From Marinobacterium ramblicola (GTDB taxonomy: Bacteria > Pseudomonadota > Gammaproteobacteria > Pseudomonadales > Balneatricaceae), in the NCBI RefSeq assembly GCF_019084545.1, contig NZ_JAHREP010000033.1, positions 1 through 47,304 of the forward strand: a DNA stretch of 47,304 bases. The letters are read 5' to 3'. The notes below the pieces were generated by a model that saw only the letters and a list, made by a program, of their open reading frames with translations, was not told the origin of the DNA and made no database searches. Below, one piece after another: positions 45,435-47,304 of this stretch. Made by a program: the position numbers and the translations under genes. Numbering within the stretch: position 1 is the first letter of the stretch; each line of letters opens with the position of its first letter.

Positions 45435-46168
45435 CAGGCGGCCTCCCCGGCGAGCAAGGCCAGCAGCTCACCCTGTAGCTGCAGCAGGGTCTCGTCGCGC
45501 ACCGAGCGCGGCGCTGCGCCTCGGGGCAGGATCGGATGGGTCAGACGCGCCGGGGAGCCTTGGAGAACCAGAACCCGGTCTGACAGGCGTAGTGCTTCCA
45601 GCGGGTCGTGGGTGATCATCAATACGGTACGATCGGCCAGCAGTTGTGCGGCCAGGTCCTGCAGGCGCAGTCGGTTGATCGCATCCAGCGCAGAAAAGGG
45701 CTCATCCATGCAGACCAGCGGTCGATCCTGGAACAGGGTGCGTGCCAGGGCCACCCGCTGGCGCTGACCGCCGGAGAGCTGACTGGGCCGTGCCCGGGCC
45801 TTGTCGCCGAGTCCGACCTGGGTCAGCAGGTAGTGGCCAAGTTCCCGCTGCTCAGGCGTTACCTGGCGCTGGCTGAGCCGGGCAGCGAGCAGTACGTTGT
45901 CGAGTGTGCTTAGCCAGGGCAGCAGCAGATCATCCTGTGCCATCCAGGCTACCCGGCCCGACAGCGGTTTACCGTCACTGCACTGGATAGTGCCGCTGAG
46001 ATCGGCATCGTCAGCGATACCACACAGCAGTTGCAGCAGGGAGCTCTTACCGACCCCGGACTGGCCTAGAATGCTGGTCCACTGCCCTGCCGGCAGCTCA
46101 AGATCGAGCTCACGGAACACGCAGTGCTGCTGCCAGTGCAGGCTGGCGTTTTCGAGCCGGATATCCAA
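45434..46168 (-). CDS. thiZ: Pyrimidine ABC transporter ATP-binding protein
   Basis: This 244-residue ATPase has Walker A GQSGVGKSSLLQLL near residue 34, a Q-loop in AWMAQDDLLLPW, the signature SQLSGGQRQRVALARTL near 128, Walker B LVCMDEPFSALD and a switch-His region MITHDPLEAL. It starts 4 bp after thiD and overlaps the permease. Confidence 0.92.
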   Translation of the reverse strand: MDIRLENASLHWQQHCVFRELDLELPAGQWTSILGQSGVGKSSLLQLLCGIADDADLSGTIQCSDGKPLSGRVAWMAQDDLLLPWLSTLDNVLLAARLSQRQVTPEQRELGHYLLTQVGLGDKARARPSQLSGGQRQRVALARTLFQDRPLVCMDEPFSALDAINRLRLQDLAAQLLADRTVLMITHDPLEALRLSDRVLVLQGSPARLTHPILPRGAAPRSVRDETLLQLQGELLALLAGEAA

Positions 46169-46172
46169 GGGC

Positions 46173-46988
<816 letters not shown>

Positions 46989-47067
46989 GTCAGGCTCCTG
47001 TGCTACGGATAAACCGCACAGTCAGCCCGAGCTGGGGATGGTTCTTGGGCATACGGTTAATCTCGAT

Positions 47068-47162
47068 TTCCTACGCCGGTTCAAGCCGGATCAGGTTCAG
47101 CGGGTTTAATCTCAGCCCGGCTCACGTAGCATGCCTGCATCGCGAACGGGGCACCCCGACCA
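47068..47162 (-). ncRNA. TPP (THI-element) riboswitch
   Basis: Read on the minus strand, the sequence has GGGGTGCCCC, then GGGCTGAGATTAAACCCGC, ACCTGATCCGG and CCGGCGTAGGAA, the conserved core of the thiamin pyrophosphate aptamer (CUGAGA and ACCUGAU blocks in order). The aptamer ends about 80 bp before the thiD ATG. The expression platform between shows no long T-run, so control of ribosome access is likelier than termination. Confidence 0.95.
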
Positions 47163-47304
47163 AGATAGATGTAGCGCACAGTCTAGGTGGAGAGGGACTG
47201 TCTGTCTACAATCCCGGCAAAGCGTGGCAGGGCAATCGCACTATCCCCTGACAATGATGGGATCGTCGGGCCGATGTGGTCGGGCCTGTCTGACACGCCG
47301 TGAA
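47163..47304. other. Window end upstream of the TPP riboswitch
   Basis: No gene is seen in these 142 bases. They must contain the thiamin-operon promoter on the minus strand; a TAGACT at about 47181-47186 could be its -10, but the -35 spacing is poor. Confidence 0.3.

Overview
The window is about 47 kb of a gammaproteobacterial chromosome around its replication origin. The evidence is the run gyrB-recF-dnaN-dnaA (minus strand), rpmH-rnpA-yidC-mnmE, an origin-like region before mnmG, then rsmG-parA-parB-atpIBEFHAGDC and glmU-glmS, all with strongly gammaproteobacterial proteins (HexR-type RpiR regulator, PbpG, ThiC with a TPP riboswitch). The species cannot be named from sequence alone; a marine or sulfur-oxidising Chromatiales-like lineage is only a guess. 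The core is GC-rich (estimated by eye at 55-60 percent), while the first 7.7 kb is visibly more AT-rich.

Region 1 (1-7956) is accessory DNA that I read as one side of a Tn7-like transposon. It has a tnsA endonuclease gene and the 5' part of tnsB. tnsB is cut at 76/77 by the tip of another insertion element carrying 24-bp terminal repeats (IS21-like). An XRE regulator lies upstream of tnsA. Three tandem 21-22 bp repeats ending in TGT/ACA lie 13 bp downstream of the gyrB stop codon and look like the transposon end, so gyrB would be the attachment gene. The cargo is two convergent modules. The plus-strand operon 2063-5144 encodes an acyl-carrier-like small protein, an XRE regulator, an ImmA/IrrE-type zinc peptidase with a C-terminal chagasin-like cysteine-protease-inhibitor region, a propeptide-less papain-like cysteine protease and a divergent thymidylate-synthase-like protein. 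The minus-strand operon 7317-5122 encodes a DUF4031 protein, a MazG-like pyrophosphohydrolase with extra domains and a uracil-DNA-glycosylase-like protein. It is divergent from another XRE gene over a palindromic operator. The adjacency of inhibitor and protease, and of TS-like, MazG-like and UDG-like enzymes, makes this a candidate undescribed stress or anti-phage system.

Region 2 (7970-25621) holds the replication, tRNA-modification and partition core: gyrB, recF, dnaN, dnaA, rpmH, rnpA, yidC, mnmE, then an SMR efflux gene, a CDF metal exporter and alkB. These are followed by an 831-bp intergenic oriC candidate with many DnaA boxes, then mnmG, rsmG, parA and parB. yidD is absent from its usual place between rnpA and yidC.

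Region 3 (25698-37017) is the ATP synthase operon behind a near-consensus sigma-70 promoter, a TrmB-family regulator divergent from glmU, and glmS. The glmS downstream site carries no transposon.

Region 4 (37135-41693) holds a TerB-like protein, a membrane-anchored FMN glutamate-synthase-family protein, a small hypothetical protein, a HexR-like regulator and the PbpG endopeptidase.

Region 5 (41785-47162, minus strand) is a thiamin unit: TPP riboswitch, thiD, a pyrimidine ABC transporter (ATPase, permease, binding protein) and thiC. It couples salvage and de novo supply of the HMP pyrimidine under one riboswitch.
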